Assembly (NCBI GenBank): GCA_903632075.3
Contig: CAHIKZ030005210.1
Span: 1,080,001-1,144,000, forward strand
DNA: 64,000 nucleotides
Origin: Acanthosepion pharaonis
Lineage: Eukaryota > Mollusca > Cephalopoda > Sepiida > Sepiidae
Reading direction: 5' to 3'
Position 1 is the first letter of the stretch. Each line of letters opens with the position of its first letter. The position numbers were made by a program, and so were the translations under genes. Shown piece after piece: positions 35,301-48,190 of the stretch. Under the pieces are notes generated by a model. That model was not told where the DNA came from and did not search any database. It saw nothing but the letters and a program-made list of their open reading frames with translations.

Positions 35301-37440
35301 ATTGTAATCTAGAAACATTTACTTGGGGATAGGTAAATACTGGTCGTTTACATTGTAATCTAGAAGCATTTACTTAGGGATAGGTAAATACTGGTCGTTT
35401 ACATTGTAATCTAGAAGCATTTACTTAGGGGGAGGTAAATACTGTCGTTTACATTGTAATCTAGAAGCATTTACTTTGAGGGGATGGGTAAATACTGGTC
35501 GTTTACATTGTAATCTAGAAGCATTTACTTAGATAGGTAAATACTGGTCGTTTACATTGTAATCTAGAAGCATTTACTTAGAGGATAGGTAAATACTGGT
35601 CGTTTACATTGTAATCTAGAAACATTTACTTAGGGGATAGGTAAATACTGGTCGTTTACATTGTAATCTAGAAGCATTTACTTAGGGATAGGTAAATACT
35701 GGTCGTTTACATTGTAATCTAGAAGCATTTACTTAGAGGATAGGTAAATACTGGTCGTTTACATTGTAATCTAGAAGCATTTACTTAGGGATAGGTAAAT
35801 ACTGGTCGTTTACATTGTAATCTAGAAGCATTTACTAGGGGATAGGTAAATACTGGTCGTTTACATTGTAATCTAGAAGCATTTACTTAGGGGATAGGTA
35901 AATACTGGTCGTTTACATTGTAATCTAGAAGCATTTACTTAGGGGTTAGGTAAATACTGGTCAGTTACATTGTAATCTAGAAGCATTTACTTAGAGGATT
36001 GTTAAATACTGGTCGTTTACATTGTAATCTAGAAACATTTACTTAGGGGATAGGTAACTACTGGTCGTTTACATTGTAATCTAGAAGCATTTTCTTAGGG
36101 GATAGGTAACTACTGGTCGTTTACATTGTAATCTAGAAGCATTTACTTAGGGGATAGTTAAATACTGGTCGTTTACATTGTAATCTAGAAGCATTTACTT
36201 AGAGGATAGGTAAATACTGGTCGTTTACATTGTAATCTAGAAGCATTTACTTAGGGGATAGGTAAATACTGGTCGTTTACATTGTAATCTAGAAGCATTT
36301 ACTTAGGGGATAGGTAAATACTGGTCGTTTACATTGTAATCTAGAAGCATTTACTTAGGGGATAGGTAAATACTGGTCGTTTACATTGTAATCTAGAAGC
36401 ATTTACTTGGGGATAGGTAAATACTGGTCGTTTACATTGTAATCTAGAAGCATTTACTTAGGGGATAGGTAAATACTGGTCGTTTACATTGTAATCTAGA
36501 AGCATTTACTTAGGGGATAGGTAAATACTGGTCGTTTACATTGTAATCTAGAAGCATTTACTTAGGGGATAGGTAAATACTGGTCGTTTACATTGTAATC
36601 TAGAAGCATTTACTTAGGGGATAGATAAATACTGGTCCTTTACATTGTACTCTAGAAGCATTTAATTAGAGGATAGGTAAATACTGGTCGTTTACATTGT
36701 AATCTAGAAGCATTTACTTAGGGGATAGGTAAATGATGTACGTTTACATTGTAATCTAGAAGCATTTACTTAGGGATAGGTAAATACTGGTCGTTTACAT
36801 TGTAATCTAGAAGCATTTACTTAGGGATAGATAAATACTGGTCGTTTACATTGTAATCTAGAAGCATTTACTTAGGGGATAGGTAAATACTGGTCTTTAA
36901 ATTGTAATCTTGACTCAGATGATAGGTAAATACTGGTCGTTTACATTGTAATCTAAAAGCATTTACTTAGGGATAGGTAAATACTGGTCGTTTACATTGT
37001 AATCTAGAAGCATTTACTTTAGGGATAGGTAAATACTGGTCGTTTAATTGTAATCTAGAAACATTTACTTAGGGATAGGTAAATACTGGTCGTTTACATT
37101 GTAATCTATAAGCATTTACTTAGGGATAGGTAAATACTGGTCGTTTACATTTGTAATCTAGAAGCATTTACTTAGGGATAGGTAAATACTGGTCGTTTAC
37201 ATTGTAATCTAGAAGTATTTACTTAGGGGATAGTTAAATACTGGTCGTTTACATTGTAATTTAGAAGCATTTACTAGGGGATAGGTAAATACTGGTCGTT
37301 TACATTGTAATCTAGAAGCATTTACTTAGGGGATAGGTAAATACTGGTCGTTTACATTGTAATCTAAAGTGTTTACTCGGGGGATAGGTAAATACTGGTC
37401 GTTTACATTGTAATCTAGAAGTATTTTACTTAGGGGATAG
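26341..37440 (+). repeat. Satellite B, 51/52-bp unit, homogeneous core
   Basis: Roughly 215 tandem units. In order each reads CTAGAAGCATTTACTTAG, then GGGATAGGTAAATACTGG, then TCGTTTACATTGTAAT. Length is 52 bp when the G run has four Gs and 51 bp when it has three. Long stretches (for example 30630-31030 and 32740-33300) are almost invariant. Common variants are GAAACATTT for GAAGCATTT, AGAGGATAGG for the G run, and GATAGTTAAA. Each unit has ATTTAC, GTAAAT and TTTAC in alternating orientation, one TTAGGG hexamer and one TCTAGA site. Minus-strand frames such as 37523-37326 are by-products. Confidence 0.95.
28405..28455 (+). repeat. Island of satellite A words within the B core
   Basis: A B unit is interrupted by TATTAGAAGCAAATAAAAAA and a broken segment (GCGTATTTACCATCAGGGAC) before B resumes. 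Similar small islands are at 29463-29505 (AGAAGCAAACACACTGGGG) and 30572-30615 (AGGAGTAAAAATTG and ATTCAGGACACTTG). They are the only clear A-like text inside otherwise regular B. Confidence 0.55.
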
Positions 37441-40400
37441 GTAAATACTAGTCGTTTAAATCTAGTAATTTCTTGGGGAAGTAAATACAAAGGATAGGTA
37501 AAATACTTAGGGGACGTTTGCATTGTAATCTAGAAGCATTGACTTAGGGGATAGGTAAATACTGGTCGTTTACATTGTAATCTAGGAGCATTTACTAAGG
37601 GATAGGTAAATACTGGTCGTTTACATTGTAATCTTTGAGGAAGCATTTACTGGGGGGATAGGTAAATAAATACTGTCGTTTACATTGTAATCTAGAAGCA
37701 TTTACTTAGGGATAGTTAAATACTGGTCGTTTAAATTGTAATCTGAAGCATTTACTAAGGGATAGGTAAATACTGGTCGTTTACATTGTAATCTAGAAGC
37801 ATTTACTTAGGGGATAGGTAAATACTGGTCGTTTACATTGTAATCTAGAAGCATTTACTAAGGGGATAGGTAAATGCTTGTCGTTTACATTGTAATCTAG
37901 AAGCATTTACTTACAGGATTACTTAGTAATACTGGTCGTTTAATAAATAATCTAGAAGCATTTGCCAGGGATAGTTAGGTAAATAGTCGTTGTCGTTTCC
38001 AGAAGCAAATAGAAATATTTACTAAGGGATAGCATTAATACTGTCGTTTACATTGTAATTCAGAAGCATTTACTTAGGATAGGTAAATACTGGTCATTTT
38101 ACATTGTAATCTAGAAGCATTTATCTAGGGGATAGGTAAATACTAGTTGTTTACATTGTAATCTTAGAAGCATTTATTTTGGGGATAGGTAAATACGGTC
38201 GTTTACATTGTAATCTAGAAGCATTTACTTAGGGGATAAGTAACACTGGTCGTTTAAATTGTAATTAGAAGCATTACTTAGAGGATAGGTAGGCACTAGT
38301 CATTTACATTGTAAAGAAAACATTTACTAGGGAAGGTAAACCGGTCGTTTACATTGTAATCTAGAAACATTTACTTAGGTTAGGTAAATACTGGTCGTTT
38401 ACATTGTAATCTAGAAGCATTTTACTTAGACAGGATAGGTAAATGGTCGTTTACATTGTAATCTAGAAGCATTTACTTAGGGATAGGTAAATACTGGTCG
38501 TTTATACTGTAATCTAGAAGCATTTAATTAGGGGACAGGTAAATACCGGTCGTTTATATTGTAATCAGGAAGCATTTAATTTAGAGGATAGGTAAATACT
38601 GGTCGTTTACATTGTAATCAAGAAGCTAATTTACTTACAGGATTGTTAATTAATTGTCGTTTAAATTGTAATCTAGAAGCATTTACTTAGAGGGATAGGT
38701 AAATACTTGTCGTTTAAATTGTAATCTAGAAGAATTTACTTTTGGAGGATAGGTAAATACGTTTACATTGTAAATCAGGAAGCATTTACGTAGGGGATTG
38801 GTAACTACTGGTCATTTACATTGTAATCAAGAAGCATTTATTTAGGGATAGGTAAATGATGGTCGTTTACATTGTAATCTAGAAGCATTTACTTAGGGAT
38901 TGGTAAATATTTGTCGTTTATATTGTAATCTAGAAGCATTTACTTAGGGTACTGGTTACAGTAATCAAGAAGCATTCTTTAAAATTGTAAATGCTTGTCA
39001 TTTACTTCAGAGGATAACTAAATACTGGTCGTTTACATTGTAATCTAGAAGCTATTTATTAGGGATAGGTAAATACTGTCGTTTACATTGTAATCTAGAA
39101 ACATTTACTTAGGGGATAGGTAACACTGGTCGTTTACATTTAATTGTACTTAGAGGATAGGTAATACTGTCGTTTACATTGTAATCTAGAAGCATTTACA
39201 AAGGATAGTTAAATACTGGTCGTTTACATTGTAATCTAGAAGCATTTATTTAGGGATAGGTGAATGATGTACGTTTACATTGTAATCTAGAAATATTTAC
39301 TTTTGGGATAGGTAAATACTGGTCGTTTACATTGTAATTATAGAAGCTATTTACTTAGGTATAGGTAAGTACTGGTCGTTTAAAATTGTAATCTAGAATC
39401 ATTTTCTAAAGGATAGGTAAATACTAGTTTACATTGTAATCTAGAAGCATTTATCAGGATAGGTAAATACTACCACAATATAATTTGTATATTTACAAAT
39501 AATACTGGTCGTTTACATTGTAATTCAGGAAGCATTTACTTAGGGATAGGTAAATACTGGTCGTTTACATTGTAATCCTAGAAGCATTTACTTAGGGATA
39601 GGTAACACTGGTCGTTTACATTGTAACTAGAAGCATTTACTTAGGGGCGAAATATTGTCGTTTAAATTGTAATCAAGAAGAAGTTACTTAGGGATAGGTA
39701 AATACTGGTCGTTTACATTGTAATCTAGAAATATTTACCGAGGATAGCTAAATACCGGTCGTTTACATTGGGGGGTAATCTAGAAGCATTTACGTAGGGA
39801 CAGGTAAATGCTGGTCGTTTAAATTGTAATTGAAGAATTTATTTAAAGGATAGGTAAATACTGGTCGTTTACATTGTAATCTAGAAGCAATTATTTTAAA
39901 GGATAGGTAAATGGTCGTTTACATTGTAATCTAGAAGCATTTACTTAGGATAGGTAAGTACTGGTCGTTTAAATTGTAATTAGCTACATTTACTTAGAGG
40001 GATAGGTAAATACTGGACGTTTGTAGGTAAATTGTAATTTAGAAACATTTACTTACAGGATTGTTAAATACTGGTCGTTTACATTGTAATTCAGAAACAT
40101 TTACTTAGGGACAGGTAAATACGGTCGTTTACATTGTAATCAAGAAGCCAATTTATTAGTGGGATAAATGCTTGTCGTTTACATTGTAATTTAGAAGCAT
40201 TTATTAAGGGATAGTTAAATACTGTCGTTTAAATTGTAATCTTGAAGCATTTACCTAAGGGATAGGTAAAAATGTTTACATTACATTGTAACTAGAAATA
40301 TACTTAGGGATAGGTAAATACTGGTCATTTATATTGTAATTTAGAAGCATTTTATTTAGGATAGGTAAATACTGGTCGTTTACATTGTAATTGAGATCAT

Positions 40401-43400
40401 TTACTTAAAGGAGGGTTCAATAATTGTCGTTTTATTGCAATCTAGAAGCATTTACTTAGGGATAGGTAAATACTTGTCGTTTACATTGTAATCTAGAAAT
40501 TTATTTACTTAGGGATATACAAAGTTAAAATGGTCGTCACATTGTAATCTAGAAGCATTTACTTAGGGGATAGGTAAATACTGTCGTTTACATTGTAATC
40601 TAGAAGCATTTATCAGGGGATAGGTAAATACTGGTCGTTTACATTAAATCTAGAAGCATTTACTTTAGGGATAGGTAAATACTGGACGTTTGCATTGTAA
40701 TCTAGAAGCATTTACTTAGGGGATAGGTAAATACTGTCGTTTAAATTGTAATCAAGAAGCACCATTTAAGGGATAGTTAAATCTGGTTGTTTACATTGTA
40801 ATTAGAAACATTTACTTAGGGAAAGGTCTAGGTCGTTTACATAAAATATAGAAACATTTACTAGGGATAGGTAAATAATGTCGTTTACATTGTAATCTAG
40901 AAGCAAATACTTAGAATGATTAAATACTTGTCGTTTACATTGGAAGCATTTCTTAAAATAAATTGGTCGTTTAAATTGTAATCTAGAAGCATTTACAAAA
41001 GGATAGGTAAATACTGGTCAAATTTCCACACATCAATCTAGAAATATTTACTTAGGGAGCAGGTAATCTATGTTCGTTAGGGATAAAAATATCAGGAAGC
41101 ATTTACAAATAAAATATCATGAACATACTTAGGGTTTAAATTGTCGTTGAATTGTAAATTTATTAAAAGGGTTAGTAAATGGTCGTTTAAATTGTAATCA
41201 AGAAGCATTTATTTTGACGGGATAGGCAAAAATGTTTACATTGTAATCTAGAAGGCATTTACTTAGGGATAGGTAAATACTACGTTTTAATAAAAATCTA
41301 GTAGCTATTTACTTAGGGATAGGTAAATACTTGTCGTTTACATTGTAAAATAAAAATATTTACTTAGGGGATAGATAAATACTGGTGTTTACATTGTATC
41401 TAGGAAACATTTAATTAGGGATAGGTAAATGGTGAGACACATTGTAATTCAGAAGCATTTACTTAAAGGATAATATCTAGTCGTTTAAATGTAATCAAGA
41501 AGCATTTCTGGGGATAGGTATAATTGTCGTTTACATTGTAATTACAAGCATTTAAAATTTAGGGGATACTGGTCGTTTAAATTGTAATCTCAGAAGCATT
41601 TCTTAAGGATAGGTAAATACTGGTCGTTTCAATTGTAATTTGAAGCATTTACTAAAGGATAGGTAAATACTAGGATCGTTTACATTGTAATCTAGAAGCA
41701 TTTAAAAAGGGACAGGTAAATACTGGTCGTTTATCATTGTAATCTAGAAGCATTTAAAGGGATGGTAATACTGGTCGTTTACAAATTGTAATATCTAGAA
41801 GCATTTATCTACGGGATAGGTAAAACTGGTCGTTTACATTGCAATCTAGAAGCATTTACTGGGGGACAGGGTAAATGCTTAATCGTTCATATTGCAATCT
41901 AGAAGCATTTACTTAGGGATAGCTAACACCGGTCGTTTAAATTCATTTACTCAAAATTTAAACAATTTACATTGTAAGGATTGTTCAATAATCTGTCGTT
42001 TAAATATCTGTAAATCTAGAAGCATTTACTTAGGGATAGGTAAATAGGTAAATATAATCAGAACCCATTAAAATTCAGAAACATCAGGATTGTAAAAATA
42101 ATAACATCTTTAAATTGTAATATAGAGGAAGCATTTACGCAGAGGAAATAAAACTTGTCAGGACATCCTAGAAACAAATTTATTTAGGGATAGGTATCTA
42201 GGTACGTTTACATTGTAATCTAGAAGCATTTATTTGACGATTGGTAAACACTGGTCATTTACATTGTAAAATATCAGGAAGCATTTACTTAGGGATAGGT
42301 AAATGATCGTTTAAATTGTAATCTAGAAGCATTTACTTAGAGGATATCTAGGAGCAACTAGTCGTTTACATTGTAATAGAAACATTTACTTATCAGGATT
42401 GTTAAATACTGTCGTTTAAATTGTAACTAGAAACATTTACTTAGAGGGATAGGTAAATACTAGTCGTTTACATAATCTAGAAACATTTACTTACAGGATT
42501 TAGAAATAACTGGTCGTTTACATTGTAATCCTAGAAACATTTAAAGGGAGAGCAAAATACTGGTCGTTTACATTGTAATCTAGAAGCATTTACTTAGGGA
42601 TAGGTAAATACCGGTCATTTACATTGCAATCTAGAAATTTTTACTTAGGGATAGGTAACACTGGTCATTTACATTGCAATCTGAATCATTTATTCAAAGG
42701 ATAGGTAAATACTGGTCGTTTATATTGTAATCTAGAAGCATTTACTTAGGGATAGGTAAATGGTCGTTTACATTGTAATCAAGAAGCATTTACTTAGGAT
42801 AGGTAAATACTGTCGTTTACATTGGTAATCAGAAGCATTTACTTAGGGATAGGTAAATACTGGTCGTTTACATTGTAATCTGAAGAATTTACTTTGGAGG
42901 ATAGGTAAATACTGGTCGTTTACATTGTAAATCAAGAAGCATTTATTTAGGATAGGTAAATACCGGACGTTTGCATTGTAATCTAGAAGCTATTTACTTA
43001 AAGGATAGGTAAATACCGGTCGTTTACATGGTAATCTAGAAGCATTTACTTAGGGATAGGTAAATATTTGTCGTTTACATTGTAATCTCAGAAGCATTTA
43101 CTTAGGGATAGATATCAGGATACTGGTCGTTTAAATAAAATATCAAGAAGCATTTTCGGGATAGGTAAATACTGGTCGTTTACATTGTAATTCAAAATAA
43201 TTTACTAAAGGGCGATAGTTAAATCGGTCGTTTACATTGTAATCAAGAAGCATTTACTTAGGGGATAAAATATCTGACGTTTCATTGTAATTCAGGACAT
43301 TCTAAGACAAATAAATATCAGGACACATTCTAATCTAGAAATTTACTTACGGATAGGTAAATACTGGTCGTTTACATTGTAATCTAGAAGCATTTACTTG

Positions 43401-45650
43401 GGGATAGGTAAATGCTTGTCGTTTACATTGTAATCTAGAAGCATTAAAATATCACAACAGTTAAATACTGGTCATTTAAATTGTAATCTTGAACAATTAA
43501 AATTGAAGGATAGGTAAATACTGCTCGTTTAGCATTTATCTAGAAGCATTTACTTAGGGATAATAAAAATGGTCGTTTACATTGCAATCTAGAAGCATCA
43601 AACTAAGGGATATAGTAACAAATTGTCGTTTACATTGTAATCTAGAAGCATTTACTACAGGATTGTTCAATAATTGTTGCTTAAATTGTAATCTTAGAAG
43701 CATTTACGTGAGTGATAGGTAAATACTGGTCGTTTACATTGTAATCTAGAAGTATTTATTTAGGGATAGGTAAATACTGGTCGTTTACATTGTAATCTAG
43801 GAAGCATTTACTAGGGATTGGTAAATACTGGTCGTTTACATTGTAATCTAGAAGCATTTACTTAGGGGTAGGTAAATACTGGTCGTTTTAATTGTAATCA
43901 GAAGCATTTACTTACAGGATTGTTAAGTAATTGTCGTTTACATTGTAATTCAGAAGCATTTACTTAGATGGGATTGTCAAATAATTGTCGTTTCCATTGT
44001 AACTAGAAACATTTACTTAGGGGTTAAATAGTTGTTTACATTGTAATCTGAAGCATTTACTTTAGAGGATTGGTAACTACTGGTCGTTTGTTATTGTAAT
44101 CTAGAAGCATTTATTTGGGATAGGTAAATACTGTGTTTAAATGATCATAAGCATTTACTTAGGGGATATGTAAATACTGGTCATTGTTTACATTGTAATC
44201 TAGAAATATTTACTTAGGGGATAGGTAAGTACGTCATTTAAATTGTAATCTAGAAGCATTTTACTTAGAGGATAGCTAAATACTGTCGTTTAAATTGTAA
44301 TTCTTGAAGAATTTATTAGCAGGATAGTAAAATACTGTCGTTTACATTGCAATCTAGAAACATTTTACTTAGGGGAGGAAAATACTGGTCGTTTATACAA
44401 AATTTAGAAGCATTTACTTAGGGTTAAATACTGGTCGTTTACATTGTAATTCAGAAGCATTTACTTAGGGGTTAGGTAAATACTGGTCGTTTACATTGTA
44501 ATCTATGTTACTTTACTTAGGGATAGGTAAATACTGGACATTTGTTGTTCGTAATCTAGGGAAATATTTACTTAGGGATAGGTAAATACTGTCATTTACA
44601 TTGTAATCTAGAAGCATTTAGATAGGTATAGCTTGTAAATACTGGTCCAGGTTTAAATTGTAATCTTCAAAGGGATATCAAAACACATTTAAAATCTTTG
44701 GAAGGATTTAAGGATAGGTAAAAATGGTCGTTTACATTGCAATCTAGAAGCATTTAATTAGGGATAGGTAAAATACTGGTCGTTTACATTAAAATATCAG
44801 AAGCATATCTTAGGGATAGGTAAATACTGGTCGTTGACATTGTAATCTAGAAACATTTAAAAATGGGATAGTAAATACTGGTCGTTTACATTGTAATTCA
44901 GGACACATTTACTTAAAGGATAGGTAAATATGGTCGTTTACCCAAGAGCAAATAAAAGTTACTTACTTAGGGAGGTAAATAAAATGACGTTTACACATCT
45001 AGAAGCATTTACTTAGGATAGGTAAATACTGTCGTTTACATTGTAAATCCCGTTAGCATTTACTTAGGGATAGGTAAATACTGGTCGTTTACATCTGGAA
45101 TCAGAAGCAAAAACTTCGGGGGATAGGTAAAGCTTGTCGTTTACATTGTAATCTAGAAGCATTTAAAAGGATAGGTAAATACTTGTCGTTTAAATAAAAA
45201 TATGAAGCAAAAAATTAAAGGATAGGTAAATACTGACTGTTTACATTGCAAATAGAAGCATTTACTTAGGGAAGGGTAAACTGGTCCTTTTCTAATTGTA
45301 ATCTTGAAGCATTTAAGCAAAGAGGATAGGTAAATACTGTCGTTTAAATTGTAATCTAGAAGCATTTACTTTAGGGCAAATAAATAATTATCGGACCATT
45401 GTAATCATAGAAATTTATCTTAGGGACAGGTAAATACTGGTCGTTTCCATAAATCTAGAAATATTTATTAGGGATAGTTAAATACTGGTCGTTTACATTG
45501 TAATCTAGAAGCATTTACGTAGGGATTGGTAACACTGGTCGTTTAAATAAAAATATCAGAAGCATTTATTTAGGGATAGGTAAATGATCTATGTTTACAT
45601 TAAATCTAGGAAGCATTTACTTTGACGATAGATAAATACTGTCGTTTACA
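37441..45650 (+). repeat. Satellite B, degraded right edge
   Basis: B units with increasing indels to the right. Full-length units persist (for example 43730-43830), but truncated ones dominate after about 41000, and A-type words appear (GATAAAAATATCAGGAAGC near 41081, AAATATCAGGACACATTC near 43312). The trend mirrors the left edge. Confidence 0.8.
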
Positions 45651-47220
45651 TTGTAATCAAGACATCTAAGGTAAATTCGGTCGTTTAAATTGATAGAAGC
45701 AAATAGAGGATCGTTTACATCTAGTCGTTTATAAAATATTTTAGAAGCATTTATAAATGGGATTGTTAAATACTGGTCGTTTACATTGTAAATATCAGAA
45801 AATTTAATTAGGGATAGGTAAATACTGGTCGTTTACATTGTAATCTAGAAGCAATTAAAATAGAGGACATCTAGGGCAAGTAAAAGTCGTTTACATTAAA
45901 TCTAGAAGCAATTAAAAAGATAGGTAACATTAGTCGTTTATACAAAAATATACAACACATCTAGGATAGGCAAAATACTGGTCGTTTACATTGGCAAATA
46001 AAATATCAGGAAGCATTTACTTAGGGATAAATAAAATCGGTCGTTTCAATTGACATCTTGAAGCATTTAAAGGATCAAGTAAATAATGGTCGTTTAAATA
46101 AAATCTATAGCTATTTACTTAGGATAGACAAATAACCGGTCGTTTACATTGTAAGAAAAATACATACTTAGACATAGGTAAATACAAATCGTTTACAGAA
46201 CAATCTAGAAGCAAATAAAGGGATAGGTAAATACCGGTCGTTTACATTGTAATCTAAAAATATTTAGGGATACATCTAAGAACAAATAAATACGACATTT
46301 CTTAGGGATAGCAAAATATCCGGTCGTTTACATTGTAATTAAAGTATTTAACACATCTTGTTCAATAATTGTCGTTTAAATATCTAATCTGCAAAATAAA
46401 GGATAGTAAACGTCTTGTCGCTCCATAAAATATAGAAATATTTACTTAGGGACAAATAAAAATATCAGTTTACATTGCAATCTAGAAGCAAATAAAAATA
46501 TCTACAACACATCATTTACATTTTGCAAAATATTATTTATTTAGGATAGGTAAAATGATGTACATCTAGAAATAAATCTATCTGCTTGACGATTGGCAAA
46601 TAAATGGTCAGGACATTGCAATCTAAACAAATAAAATATCAGGACACGGTCTAAGGGCAAATAAAATGTCACATACTTAAGACAGGTGTTCGGACACATA
46701 AAGTAAATAAAAATATCTACAGGATTGTTAAATAAAAATATCACATTGTAATTTAGAAACATTTAAAGGGATCAGGACATCTACTGGTCAAATAAAATGT
46801 AACATCAGGAAGCAAATAAAAATATTGGTAATATCTGTCGAGCAAATAAAATATCAGGACATTTTATCTAGGAGTTAAATATCAGGACACATCTATAAGC
46901 AAATAAATTCAGGATACATCTTACCGGTCAAAACACTGTAATTCAGGAATACATCTTACTAGGGGATAAATATCAGGACGCATTTACATTGTAATAAAAA
47001 ATCATTTATCTAAAGCAAATAAATATCTACAACACACTTAGGGTTGTAAAATACATATATCAAAGCAAATAAAATAGGATAGGAAACATCGGGACGTTTA
47101 AAATAATTAGAAGCATTTACTTAAAGGATAAATAAATATCCGTTTACATGGTAAACAAATAAAATTTCAGGACATAGTAAATGCTTGTCGTTTAAATTAT
47201 CCAGAAATATCTAGGAGCAA
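45651..47220 (+). repeat. Mosaic of satellites B and A, right junction zone
   Basis: Short pieces of both satellites alternate, as at 21556-23729, for example GAAGCAAATAGAGGATCG near 45706 and AAATATCCGGTCGTTTAC near 46313. A-type words become dominant after about 46550. No sharp border. Confidence 0.7.
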
Positions 47221-48190
47221 ATCAAAGACCTAGGAGCAAATAAAATATCAGGACACATCTAGAAACAAATAAAAAATATCAGACACATCTGGGAGCAAAT
47301 AAAATTATCACAACACATCTAGAGCAAATAAAATATCAGGACACATCTAGAGCAAATACAAATATCTGGACACATCTAGAAGCAAATAAAATATCACAAC
47401 ACATCTAGGAGCAAATAAAAATATCACAAATACTTAGAAGCAAATAAAAATATCAGGACACATTTAGAGCAAATAAAAATATCACAAATACATCTAGAAG
47501 CAAATAAAAATATCACAACACATCCGAGCAAATAAAATATCACAACATATCTAAGAAGCAAATAAAAAATAGGACACATCTAGGAGCAAATAAAAAATAT
47601 CAGGACACATCTAGGAGCAAATAAAATTATCAGGACACATTTAGAAGCAAATAAAAATATCAGACACATCTACATCAAATGAAAATATCTGGGACATAAA
47701 TTCACGACATATCTACTAAATAAAACATTACGACACATCTAGAAGCAAAAAAAATATCCGGACACATCTGGGAGCAAATAAAATATCATGACACATCTGG
47801 GGAACAAAGAAATATTGAAGCAAATACATTAGACACATCTAGAAGCAAATAAAAATCACAGGACATCTAGGAGCAAATAAAAATCACAAACATATCTAGA
47901 AGCAAAGACATATCTAATATAAATAAAATAAAACATTCAAGACAAAATATCACAAACATATCTAGAAGCAAATAAAATATCAGGACACATCTAAGAGCAA
48001 CAAAAATATCACAACACATCTAGGAGACAAAATAAAATGTCAAATACATGACCATCTAAAAGCAAATAAAAAATATGACATCTGGAGACAAATTTACGAC
48101 ACATCTAGAAGCAACAAAATATCACAACACATCTAGAAGCAAATAAAAATATCAGGACACATCTAGGAGCAAATAAAAAAAATATCAGGA
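47221..48190 (+). repeat. Satellite A, right array, first segment
   Basis: Satellite A in the same orientation as on the left, indel-rich. Unit order follows the left block at about 15060-15810: the AATACAAATATCTGGACAC unit, then CACATCCGAGC, then CATATCTAAGAAGC, then an AAAATTATC unit with ACATTTAGAAGC, later TTGAAGCAAATACATTAG in the place of the TCGAAGC..ATTATC variant. Confidence 0.8.

Noticed and set aside
26341..37440. Telomeric repeat array because of recurrent TTAGGG
   Set aside because: The hexamer occurs once per 51/52-bp unit and is never tandem, so it is not a telomere.
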